Shown in pieces: positions 1 through 6,952 of a DNA stretch of 62,143 nucleotides. Numbering within the stretch: position 1 is the first letter of the stretch; every line of letters starts with the position of its first letter. The DNA comes from an uncultured Collinsella sp. (GTDB lineage Bacteria; Actinomycetota; Coriobacteriia; Coriobacteriales; Coriobacteriaceae), in NCBI GenBank assembly GCA_902479095.1, contig CABSNL010000003.1, forward strand, positions 1 to 62,143. The letters run 5' to 3'. The notes beneath the pieces are model-generated. The model saw only the letters and a list, made by a program, of their open reading frames with translations, did no database searches and was not told the origin of the DNA. The translations under genes were made by a program, and so were the position numbers.

Positions 1-44
1 CACTTCTAGCTTCGTCGGCAGCGTCAGATGTGTATAAGAGACAG
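1..44. other. Untrimmed Nextera adapter at contig edge
   Basis: Positions 12-44 match the 33-nt Illumina Nextera/Tn5 read-1 adapter, whose last 19 bases (from AGATGTGTATAAG onward) are the transposase mosaic end. This is library sequence, not genome, and the 11 bases before it are of unknown origin. Biological sequence starts at about 45. The apparent GTG start at 30 lies inside the adapter and must not be used as a gene start. Confidence 0.95.
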
Positions 45-836
45 GTGGTATATGGTGCGTTTTCCGTGGCAATGGTCTTTGTCACTTCGATCGGCAAGTT
101 TGTGGCCGACACGCTCGATTGGCACGTGGCCATGTACGGCACGCTGGCCTTTGCCGTTCTGATCTGCGGAGCGCTCGTGGCGTTTATGCCGCGCGCTGGG
201 CAAACCGACGAGCCCGCCACTTTTCGCGAGCAGGCGGGTCTGCTACGCGAGCCGAGCATCATCACCGGCATGCTCATCTTTTTGTTTGGCGTGGGGTCGG
301 TCTACGTTTTCTACGGCTACGTGACGCCTTATCTTGAGCAGGTGCTGGGCATGGGCACGGTCGAAGCCAGTACCACGCTCATGGCCTACGGCGTGTTCTG
401 CCTGATCTCGAACATCCTGGGCGGATGGATCGATGCGCGCTTTGGCATGAAGGCGCTACTCGTGACGTTTGTGCTGCAGGCTGCAGCGTTACTCGGACTG
501 TTTGCTGTGGGCGGCACCATGCCGCTCGCGCTGGTCTTTGTCTTTAGCCTGGCGCTGCTCATGTACCTGTTCTCGGTGTCGTGCATCACGCACTTTATGG
601 ACGTGGCACGCAGCCGCCATCCCAAGTCGATGGTACTCGCAAGTTCGGTTGAGCCCATGGCGTTTAACGTCGGCATCTCGTTTGGCACCGCAGTGGGCGG
701 CGCCGTGGTAAGCAGCGTTGGCATTGCATATGTAGGCGCAGTGGGTGCCGCGTTCTCGCTTGTGGCCTGGGTGCTTACGCTGGTGACGATTAAGTTGGCT
801 CGCTGGGAACGCAAGAGGGCGATGGCGCAGGCGTAG
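45..836 (+). CDS. MFS transporter, C-terminal part (5' truncated)
   Basis: This is the C-terminal two thirds of a major facilitator superfamily permease of the DHA1/sugar-efflux (AraJ-like) type, acting in the cytoplasmic membrane. About 263 codons remain, with roughly eight hydrophobic helices (for example VVYGAFSVAMVFVTSIG at the start and VGAVGAAFSLVAWVLTLVT near the end). A full protein would be about 390-400 aa, so the first helices are missing because the contig starts inside the gene. The frame runs from the adapter without a stop, which is coincidental. The substrate cannot be told from this fragment. The phosphatase start follows about 45 bp downstream. Confidence 0.8.
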   Translation: MVYGAFSVAMVFVTSIGKFVADTLDWHVAMYGTLAFAVLICGALVAFMPRAGQTDEPATFREQAGLLREPSIITGMLIFLFGVGSVYVFYGYVTPYLEQVLGMGTVEASTTLMAYGVFCLISNILGGWIDARFGMKALLVTFVLQAAALLGLFAVGGTMPLALVFVFSLALLMYLFSVSCITHFMDVARSRHPKSMVLASSVEPMAFNVGISFGTAVGGAVVSSVGIAYVGAVGAAFSLVAWVLTLVTIKLARWERKRAMAQA

Positions 837-881
837 ATGCGATACTCGAGCTCGATGATGGCGATCGAAAGGAAACCGCAT

Positions 882-1328
882 ATGCAACGTGTACTGTTCA
901 TCTGCTATGGCAACATCTGTCGCTCGACGATGGCTGAGTCGGTGTTTACCGAGCTGGTGCGGCGCGCCGGGCGCGCGGGCGAATTTGTCATCGATTCCGC
1001 GGCGACTTCAACTGAGGAGATTGGCAACCCGCCGCATCATGGCACGGTCGCCAAGCTGCGCGAAGTCGGGATTCCCGTCGTTGCGCACCGTGCCCGCCAG
1101 GTGCGTCGCGCGGAGTATGGCGACTGGGATCACATTGTCAATATGGATGCTGAGAACGCGCGGGGCCTGCGTCGCATCTTTGGCGACGACCCCGACGGCA
1201 AGATTACGCGCATGCTCGATTGGACCGAGCGCCCCGGCGACGTGGCCGACCCCTGGTACACCGGCAATTTCGATGCCACGTACCGCGACGTGCTCGCCGG
1301 CTGCACCGCTATGCTCGAGCAGCTGTAG
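882..1328 (+). CDS. Low-molecular-weight protein tyrosine phosphatase
   Basis: A 148-aa arsenate-reductase-fold phosphatase that hydrolyses phosphotyrosine in the cytosol. The P-loop CX5R(S/T) is visible at the N terminus (FICYGNICRST) and the general-acid loop near the C terminus (ADPWYTG), so both catalytic elements are intact. I chose ATG 882 because AAAGGA lies 8-14 nt upstream and the P-loop then begins at about residue 8, as in the family; the frame is open back to 837 but those 15 extra residues have no ribosome site. It is probably co-transcribed with the truncated MFS gene. No cognate tyrosine kinase or capsule cluster is in view. Confidence 0.9.
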   Translation: MQRVLFICYGNICRSTMAESVFTELVRRAGRAGEFVIDSAATSTEEIGNPPHHGTVAKLREVGIPVVAHRARQVRRAEYGDWDHIVNMDAENARGLRRIFGDDPDGKITRMLDWTERPGDVADPWYTGNFDATYRDVLAGCTAMLEQL

Positions 1329-1374
1329 GTGCTCGAGCGGCGCGGGCACACGGGCCACGCCATCGGCATAAAAC

Positions 1375-1453
1375 GAGCGTGGATTTTCTCCCACTTTGAG
1401 CGTTCGAGGGCGCTCTAAACGGGAGAAAATCCACGCTCATAAATCCACGCTCA
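1375..1453. repeat. Long hairpin between convergent genes
   Basis: Perfect 18-bp inverted arms (GAGCGTGGATTTTCTCCC at 1375-1392 and its complement at 1421-1438) enclose a second small GAGCG/CGCTC stem. The last 12 bases (AAATCCACGCTC) are repeated directly at 1441-1452. It lies between convergent genes, so it could end transcription both ways, but there is no clean U tract. Confidence 0.7.
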
Positions 1454-1456
1454 TGA

Positions 1457-1487
1457 ATGTGGCAAAGGGACTGTCCCTTTGCCACAT
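1457..1487. repeat. 31-nt palindrome, copy 1
   Basis: Nearly perfect 31-nt palindrome with arms ATGTGGCAAAGGGAC and GTCCCTTTGCCACAT around one central base. It is one of six same-family copies in the window (also 3008, 13860, 15080, 27018, 56539). Confidence 0.9.
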
Positions 1488-1499
1488 CCGGGACCGGCC

Positions 1500-2861
1500 C
1501 TAGACCGGCTTGACCTCCAGCTTTATCCCCTCGGCGCAGGAGTCGCCCAAAACATCCGAAAGGGCCCAGGTCGCATATAGCGGCAAATAGAGAACTGCTC
1601 CGTTGCGCTCAACGTTGCCTCTCGAGAAAACAATCCCGAGCCTTACGCCATATTCAGCCGTATCAAGCACATGACCGAGCGCAGCGTGCGCGTGGTAATA
1701 GGAGCCCGATTTAACCTCGATCGGAACAGCCGTCCCATCCGGTCCATCGACCACAAAGTCCACTTCACCGCGCTTTTTTGTCTGATAGTAGTAAAGCTGG
1801 CGATTTTGGGCGGCCAGCTGCTGGGCCACCACGTTTTCGTAAATGCCGCCCAGATTGGGCTCCTTGCTATCAAGATACGCCGCTTGGGCGACTCCAACGG
1901 GGTAGCGCGCCATCAACATGCCCGTATCCGATTGATATAGCTTGAACTGCGATGGTCGTGCTGACTTGAGCAGGGGCGATTTTGGCTCGGTTACGATATC
2001 GGCTTTGAGAGCAACGCCGGCATCGACAAGCCATACAAAATCTCGCTGATACTTCTCGTAGTGAGCCTTGGGGTCAATGGAATTGAGCACGAAGCGCTTG
2101 TTTTCGCCCTCGAGCATAATAGGGAGCTGATCGTAGATGCTCTGCACCTGAAGGGCTCGCCCGCTTGCATACTCGGAGATATCCCGCCGGTACTGTTCGT
2201 TGAGCTCTGACTGTAGCTGACGAACAGAGGCAAGGTCGCCCCGCGTGTCAAGGAAACGTTGCACGACCTCCGGCATTCCGCCGACAACGGTATAGGTCCT
2301 GAAGTTTGCCATCATCGCGTCATGAATGTAATCGGGAATGGGCCTCTCGCTGATACACGCGTCACGTATCGTTTGGCGAGCCCCCTCGCTCACCCCGATT
2401 GCCCAGCAAAACTCCTCAAAATCGAGCGGGAACATCCTAAGCTCGTGAACATACCCCACGGGATAGGACCTGACGCCCTTGAACTGAGTCCCGAGCATTG
2501 ACCCCGAAAACGCCCAGCGGCACCTCCCGTCCTCAACAAGGAACTTCGCCATCGTCATGATGTCGGGGGCCTCTTGGACCTCATCGATAAACACGAGCGT
2601 TTTGCCTGGTGCAATCGACTTTCCCGAAAGAAGCGTCACCCTGCTGATGAAATCATCGGCATTCCGCGCCTCGAGAAGAGCATCTTTTGCCTGGCGGTTT
2701 TCCATGAGGTTAAGCTCGATGTAGGTTGCATGGTTGGCTTTGCCAAATGCACGAATCGAATAGCTTTTGCCAATCTGGCGAGAACCCGTAATGAATAAGG
2801 CCTTTTGCTCGGAAGACTTCAGCCAACGCTCCAGCTCTGCCGCTATTTTCCTACGCAGCAT
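1500..2861 (-). CDS. ATPase of the AAA_14 / DUF4143 family
   Basis: A 453-aa predicted cytosolic ATPase. The N terminus has a Walker A motif (TGSRQIGKS, residues about 25-33) and a Walker B (LVFIDEVQEAP, about residue 90); the C-terminal part has the DUF4143 signature with a nuclease-like block (RGEVDFVV ... PIEVKSG) resembling a PD-(D/E)XK core. Such proteins are common, often mobile, and of unclear function; links to defence or toxin-antitoxin systems are speculation. The gene is visibly less GC-rich than its neighbours and is bracketed by two copies of the 31-nt palindrome, which suggests acquisition as a unit. Three direct repeats with 33-bp spacing lie just upstream of the start. Confidence 0.85.
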   Translation of the reverse strand: MLRRKIAAELERWLKSSEQKALFITGSRQIGKSYSIRAFGKANHATYIELNLMENRQAKDALLEARNADDFISRVTLLSGKSIAPGKTLVFIDEVQEAPDIMTMAKFLVEDGRCRWAFSGSMLGTQFKGVRSYPVGYVHELRMFPLDFEEFCWAIGVSEGARQTIRDACISERPIPDYIHDAMMANFRTYTVVGGMPEVVQRFLDTRGDLASVRQLQSELNEQYRRDISEYASGRALQVQSIYDQLPIMLEGENKRFVLNSIDPKAHYEKYQRDFVWLVDAGVALKADIVTEPKSPLLKSARPSQFKLYQSDTGMLMARYPVGVAQAAYLDSKEPNLGGIYENVVAQQLAAQNRQLYYYQTKKRGEVDFVVDGPDGTAVPIEVKSGSYYHAHAALGHVLDTAEYGVRLGIVFSRGNVERNGAVLYLPLYATWALSDVLGDSCAEGIKLEVKPV

Positions 2862-2886
2862 AGGCTCTCTCTCCTCGGTGTCATCA

Positions 2887-2972
2887 AATGAAATGCAGAG
2901 TTTTACACGCTTGATTATCGATGAAATGTGGAATTTTTAGAACTTAAAATCGGATAAAATGCAGAGATTTGA
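2887..2972. promoter_or_regulatory. Three direct repeats, 33-bp spacing
   Basis: Three related 14-mers of the form AAATGYRGARWTTT begin at 2891, 2924 and 2957, exactly 33 bp (about three helical turns) apart, in the AT-rich region upstream of the ATPase gene, which starts at 2861 on the minus strand. Same-face spacing suggests cooperative binding by a regulator. Function is inferred from spacing and position only. Confidence 0.5.
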
Positions 2973-3007
2973 GATCACAAGCATAATAGAGGGAGCACTA
3001 CCGGCGA

Positions 3008-3038
3008 ATGTGACAAAGGAACTGTCCCTTTGTCACAT
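3008..3038. repeat. 31-nt palindrome, copy 2
   Basis: Same family and length as the copy at 1457, with arms ATGTGACAAAGGAAC and GTCCCTTTGTCACAT (one mismatch). Together the two copies bracket the ATPase gene and its upstream repeats. Confidence 0.9.
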
Positions 3039-3047
3039 TGCGCTCAA

Positions 3048-3377
3048 CTACTCGTCGACGATCTCAGCAAGCCAGACGTTCAGCGTATCAACCTCGGGGC
3101 AGCAGAACTTTGCCGTACCGGGCTCGTTGCCAGGCACGGTTCCGCCATAGCGCAGGATATCGATATAGGGAAAGCCCACATGGCAGGCCATGGCGCACAT
3201 CTTGCCGCGATCTCGGTCGAAGTCAAAAACGTCGCCCGGCTTGTGGCCATGGTGGCAACGACACGCACCCAGCTGGTCCACGCAGCTCACGCGGATACGC
3301 GGCCGCTTGCCCCGCGGCGCGCCGAGCGGCCTGTTCTCGCCCGCTGCCTCGGTGCTGCTCTCGCCAGCGTTACTCAT
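3048..3377 (-). CDS. TIGR04076-type Cys-rich protein
   Basis: A 109-aa small cytosolic protein. The core reads CRCHHGHKPGDVFDFDRDRG, then MCAMACHVGFPYIDILRYGG and a late FCCPEVDT, the cysteine/histidine layout of the TIGR04076 family, which has no settled function (metal or cofactor binding is often supposed). The N-terminal 25 residues are polar and probably unstructured. Its ATG overlaps the stop of the upstream kinase gene by eight bases (ATGAGTAA), so the two are translationally coupled and likely work together. Family assignment is from memory of the pattern and needs a profile search. Confidence 0.65.
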   Translation of the reverse strand: MSNAGESSTEAAGENRPLGAPRGKRPRIRVSCVDQLGACRCHHGHKPGDVFDFDRDRGKMCAMACHVGFPYIDILRYGGTVPGNEPGTAKFCCPEVDTLNVWLAEIVDE

Positions 3378-4194
3378 GGTCGATCACATCCAGGCAGGCC
3401 TCGATGGGAAGGCCGGCCGACTTGTCCTCTTGGTCGGCATTGCGCTCGATAAGCTCCGCTACCACGCGCATGGCATCGCTCGTCGCGCGCTGAAGGCTCC
3501 AACCGGCCATAACGCGGCCGACGAGCACCGCCGAGAACGTGTCGCCCGTGCCCGGGAAATAAACCGGAATGAGCTCAAAGGGAATCGCAAAGTACTCCCC
3601 CGCCACATGGTCGTAACCGATAACCGCGTTCGTGCCATTGACCACGGCGCTCGTAATGACCACCGACTTGGCACCCAGCTCGCGCACGGCGTCCACAAGG
3701 GCGCGGGCCTCGTCGGGCGTGATTTGCTCGGCGATAGGCGTATCGGTGAGCAGGCATGCCTCGGTATAGTTGGGCACCGCGTAGTCTGCGCACTCCAGCA
3801 GATGCCGCATAAGGCCAATCGTGGACTCGGGCACGCCCGCATAGAGCTTGCCGTTGTCGCCCATGATGGGGTCGACGAACACCTTGGTACCCTTTTGCGC
3901 GCGACGGTGGCAGAAGTCCGAAATGATGCGCGTCTCTTCCTCGGTCACGATAAAGCCGGTCGAAATGGCGTCGAACTCAAAGCCGAGCTCCTCCCAGATG
4001 GCGAGGCTCTGGCGCACGTACTCGGTGGTGTCGTGGATGTAAAACTTGGGATAGTTGAGTGTATCGGACACCAACGCCGTCGGCAGATTGTGGATGCGAT
4101 AGCCCATATGCGACAGCACCGGCAGCATGGCGGAAAGCGCGACCTTGCCGTAGCCGCACATATCGTTGATCAGCAGCAGCTGAGTGTTCTTCAT
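3370..4194 (-). CDS. PfkB-family pyridoxal/pyridoxamine kinase
   Basis: A 274-aa ribokinase-fold kinase of the PdxY/PdxK type, which phosphorylates B6 vitamers (pyridoxal, pyridoxamine) in salvage of pyridoxal phosphate. Visible features are the N-terminal LLINDMCGYGKVALSAMLPV, the mid-protein FVDPIMGDNGKLY, the PNYTEACLL segment and the anion-hole/catalytic PGTGDTFSAVLVGR near residue 220, where the Asp is the expected base. ATG 4194 is preferred over the upstream ATG at 4218 because GGGAG sits 9 nt before it. It forms a two-gene operon with the TIGR04076 protein. An HMP kinase (ThiD-like) role is the main alternative. Confidence 0.8.
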   Translation of the reverse strand: MKNTQLLLINDMCGYGKVALSAMLPVLSHMGYRIHNLPTALVSDTLNYPKFYIHDTTEYVRQSLAIWEELGFEFDAISTGFIVTEEETRIISDFCHRRAQKGTKVFVDPIMGDNGKLYAGVPESTIGLMRHLLECADYAVPNYTEACLLTDTPIAEQITPDEARALVDAVRELGAKSVVITSAVVNGTNAVIGYDHVAGEYFAIPFELIPVYFPGTGDTFSAVLVGRVMAGWSLQRATSDAMRVVAELIERNADQEDKSAGLPIEACLDVIDHE

Positions 4195-4404
4195 GAGGGT
4201 CTCCCTTGGTTCGGGCACGGCGCAGCAGCGCCACAGTGCGACTAAGTGTAGCGCAGGGGACGTTGTGAGCGGGCGCTACGGTCGCGAAGAGCGCATTGTT
4301 GCGAAAAGGTTTCGGAAAATGATCCCTTTTCCTCCGTCCCCAAGGGATCACATGCACCGAAGCGGACCGTGGCGAAATCACAGGTTGAGGACGGACAGCG
4401 AAAG

Positions 4405-4540
4405 CGTTCCTAAGCGAGCAAGGTGGCGTGAAAGAGGAGGGCATAGGCCTTGTGGCCATGCCCGACGATTGAACGCCAGATTGCCGCTTAGGAACGTTTG
4501 CAGCGTCGAGCGGTTACGGCGTTTGGCAAAACGCCGTAAC
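4405..4540. repeat. Inverted repeats in 423-bp gap
   Basis: The gap 4195-4641 has no credible gene. It holds a 12-bp inverted repeat (CGTTCCTAAGCG at 4405-4416 and its complement at 4485-4496) with a small GGCC stem in the loop, followed by a tight perfect hairpin (GTTACGGCGTTT at 4513-4524, complement at 4529-4540, loop GGCA). The hairpin may insulate the MarR-ABC operon promoter just downstream. Confidence 0.6.
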
Positions 4541-4557
4541 TTAATAAGTTTGGTACC

Positions 4558-4586
4558 TTGACAATCAATCTATGCGCTCCTAAATT
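4558..4586 (+). promoter_or_regulatory. Promoter of MarR-ABC operon
   Basis: Consensus -35 TTGACA (4558-4563), 17-bp spacer and a -10-like TAAATT (4581-4586). It precedes the MarR start at 4642. Confidence 0.7.
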
Positions 4587-4620
4587 AGTTAGGCACAAAA
4601 CAATTTCTCTACCTAACTAA
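4585..4620. promoter_or_regulatory. Probable MarR operator
   Basis: Perfect 9-bp inverted half-sites TTAGTTAGG (4585-4593) and CCTAACTAA (4612-4620), 27 bp centre to centre. The left half overlaps the -10 hexamer and the right half ends next to the ribosome site GGAAAGGAG. Autorepression by the adjacent MarR protein is inferred. Confidence 0.6.
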
Positions 4621-4641
4621 GGAAAGGAGCGAAGCTTAGAT

Positions 4642-5145
4642 ATGTGTGTTGAAGCACTCGTCCTTCCGCATGAGCCCGGCGGCGACCCGTCACAGCCGGC
4701 GGATGTACCCGAAACGGTTAACTCGGAAGACAAGCTTGCCAAGCGCATCCTGAGCGGCCTGGGCTTTTGCGGCCATTACATGCATTTTCATGGCGGAGGC
4801 GTGTCCGGCAAGGCGCCCATCATCTGCCTGCTGGCCAAGCAACCCGGCGGCGAGATGTCGCAGCAGGAACTCGGCATGCACTTTGACCTCAAGCCGGGGT
4901 CGCTTTCCGAGATCCTGTCCAAACTCGAGCTCAACGGCCTCATCGAGCGCAGCCGTAACCCCAAGGATCGACGGCAGCTCACCATTCGCCTGACCGAAAC
5001 CGGCCGGGAAAACGCCCGCATCGACCAGGCAGCCCGCATTCGCTTTAGAGAGCAGGCCTTTGGTGCCCTCACCCACGACGAGCGCGAGCAGCTCGCCGAA
5101 ATGCTCGAGAAAATCCGTGTAACCTGGGAGGAACTGGATGATTAA
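4642..5145 (+). CDS. MarR-family transcriptional regulator
   Basis: A 167-aa winged-helix DNA-binding protein, probably a ligand-responsive repressor of the exporter genes behind it. The MarR core is clear: LLAKQPGGEMSQQELGMHFD (helices 2-3), the recognition region LKPGSLSEILSKLELNGLIE and the wing RSRNPKDRRQLTIRLTETG. The first 30 residues (PHEPGGDPSQPADVPE) are a disordered extension. The ATG follows GGAAAGGAG at about 11 nt. It overlaps the first ABC gene by eight bases (ATGATTAA), and the inverted repeat over its promoter suggests autoregulation. Confidence 0.88.
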   Translation: MCVEALVLPHEPGGDPSQPADVPETVNSEDKLAKRILSGLGFCGHYMHFHGGGVSGKAPIICLLAKQPGGEMSQQELGMHFDLKPGSLSEILSKLELNGLIERSRNPKDRRQLTIRLTETGRENARIDQAARIRFREQAFGALTHDEREQLAEMLEKIRVTWEELDD

Positions 5146-6952
5146 AACCCTCATGGGCAGCATCCGCGACTATATGAAAGTCACCGTTGCCACGCCATTG
5201 CTCGTGCTTGGCGAGGTACTCTGCGAGATGCTGATTCCATTTATCACCGCCAACCTGATCGACGCCATCAAAGATGGCGCCACCGTAGCCGAGATGCTTC
5301 CCACCGCGGGCTTTTTGGTGCTCATCGCGCTGACGTCGCTTGCTTTTGGCGCCGCTGCCGGCGTCACCTGCAGCCATGCGAGTTGCGGCTTCGCTAAGAA
5401 CCTGCGTCACGACCTGTTCTACAAGATCCAGACGTTCAGCTTTGCCAACATCGATGAGTTCTCGAGCTCCTCGCTCGTCACGCGCCTGACCACCGATATC
5501 AACAACGTGCAGCAGGCCTTTATGATGATCATCCGTATCGCCGTGCGCGCGCCGCTGGTATTGATCTTCGCCTTTACCATGGCATTTATCATGGGCGGCA
5601 GCGTCGCTATGGTCTACCTGGTCATCATTCCGCTGCTGGGCTTTGGGCTGTTCTTTATCATCTTTAAGGTGCGCCCCATCTTCTCGCGCGTGTTCCACAA
5701 GTACGACGCCCTTAACGAGTCCGTCGAGGAAAACGTCACCGGCATGCGCGTAGTTAAGAGCTATGTGCGCGAAGACTTTGAGAAGGAGAAGTTCGCGACC
5801 GCCGCACGCGACGTCCAGATGGACTTCACCCGCGCCGAGAAGCTGCTCGCCTTTAACAACCCCATGATGAACATCTGCGTCAACGGCGCGTTTGTCGTCA
5901 TCATCTACCTGGGCTCCAAGCTCATCATCACGAGCCAGGGCACGCTGTTCGACGTGGGCCAGCTCTCCTCGATCTTTACCTATGGCTTCCAGATCCTCAT
6001 GAGCCTGATGCAGCTGTCGATGATCTTTGTCATGGTGACCATGGCCGACGAATCGGCGCACCGCATTACCGAGGTGCTGGCCGCCGAGCCCACGATCGCC
6101 AATCCCGCCGAACCCGTGCTCGAGGTTGTCGACGGCTCCATCGACTTTGACCACGTGAGCTTTAAGTATTCCGCGCATGCGAAGCGCCAGGCACTCGACG
6201 ATATCGACCTGCATATTAAGAGCGGCGAGACCATCGGCATCATCGGCGGCACCGGCTCGGCCAAGTCCACGCTCGTAAACCTCATCGCCCGCCTGTACGA
6301 CGCCACCGAAGGCACCGTGCGCGTGGGCGGCATGGACGTGCGCGACTACGACCTAGACGCGCTGCGCCACCAAGTGGCCATGGTGTTGCAGAAAAACGTG
6401 CTGTTTAGCGGCACCATCGCCGAGAATCTGCGCTGGGGCGACCCGAACGCCACCGACGAGGAAGTCCGCGAGGCGGCACATCTGGCCTGCGCCGATGAGT
6501 TTGTCGACGGCTTCCCCAAGGGCTACGACACCTGGATCGAGCAGGGCGGCTCCAATGTCTCGGGCGGTCAGAAGCAGCGCCTGTGCATTGCGCGTGCCCT
6601 GCTGCGTCGCCCCAAGATCTTGATCCTGGACGACTCCACCAGCGCCGTCGACACCAAGACCGACGCCAAGATTCGCGCAGGGCTGGCAAGCTATCTGCCC
6701 AACACGACCAAGCTCATCATCGCCCAGCGCATTAGCTCCGTGCAGGACGCAGACCGCATCATCGTCATGGAGGGCGGCCGTATCGCGCAGATCGGTAACC
6801 ACGACGAGCTGCTCAAGACGAGCGAGATCTACCGCGAGACCTTCACCTCGCAGAACAAGATGTCTGCCGAGGGCGAAGAGGCCGTCGAAGCCGACACCGA
6901 GGCATCCGCAACACAAGCTCAGACCCAGGAAGGAGGCGAGGCACATGAGTAA
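5138..6952 (+). CDS. ABC exporter subunit, degenerate ATP site (pair 1)
   Basis: A 604-aa half-transporter: six-helix type I exporter membrane domain (about residues 15-310), then an ATPase domain. Walker A is GGTGSAKST at about 369, with Ala for the usual last Gly; the signature is VSGGQ at about 473; Walker B is LILDDS at about 497, with Asp where the catalytic Glu should be. In heterodimeric exporters (LmrCD, TM287/288) this subunit supplies the non-hydrolysing site. The C-terminal tail is acidic (EGEEAVEADTEAS). It overlaps marR by 8 bp and the partner gene by 8 bp, so the three genes are translationally coupled. Drug or peptide export is likely; the substrate is unknown. Confidence 0.9.
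   Translation: MIKTLMGSIRDYMKVTVATPLLVLGEVLCEMLIPFITANLIDAIKDGATVAEMLPTAGFLVLIALTSLAFGAAAGVTCSHASCGFAKNLRHDLFYKIQTFSFANIDEFSSSSLVTRLTTDINNVQQAFMMIIRIAVRAPLVLIFAFTMAFIMGGSVAMVYLVIIPLLGFGLFFIIFKVRPIFSRVFHKYDALNESVEENVTGMRVVKSYVREDFEKEKFATAARDVQMDFTRAEKLLAFNNPMMNICVNGAFVVIIYLGSKLIITSQGTLFDVGQLSSIFTYGFQILMSLMQLSMIFVMVTMADESAHRITEVLAAEPTIANPAEPVLEVVDGSIDFDHVSFKYSAHAKRQALDDIDLHIKSGETIGIIGGTGSAKSTLVNLIARLYDATEGTVRVGGMDVRDYDLDALRHQVAMVLQKNVLFSGTIAENLRWGDPNATDEEVREAAHLACADEFVDGFPKGYDTWIEQGGSNVSGGQKQRLCIARALLRRPKILILDDSTSAVDTKTDAKIRAGLASYLPNTTKLIIAQRISSVQDADRIIVMEGGRIAQIGNHDELLKTSEIYRETFTSQNKMSAEGEEAVEADTEASATQAQTQEGGEAHE

Noticed and set aside
30..44. GTG start and first residues of the MFS gene
   Set aside because: Lies in the sequencing adapter.
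3190..4245. 351-codon plus-strand frame opposite the B6 kinase
   Set aside because: Antisense to a gene with clear PfkB motifs; no ribosome site.
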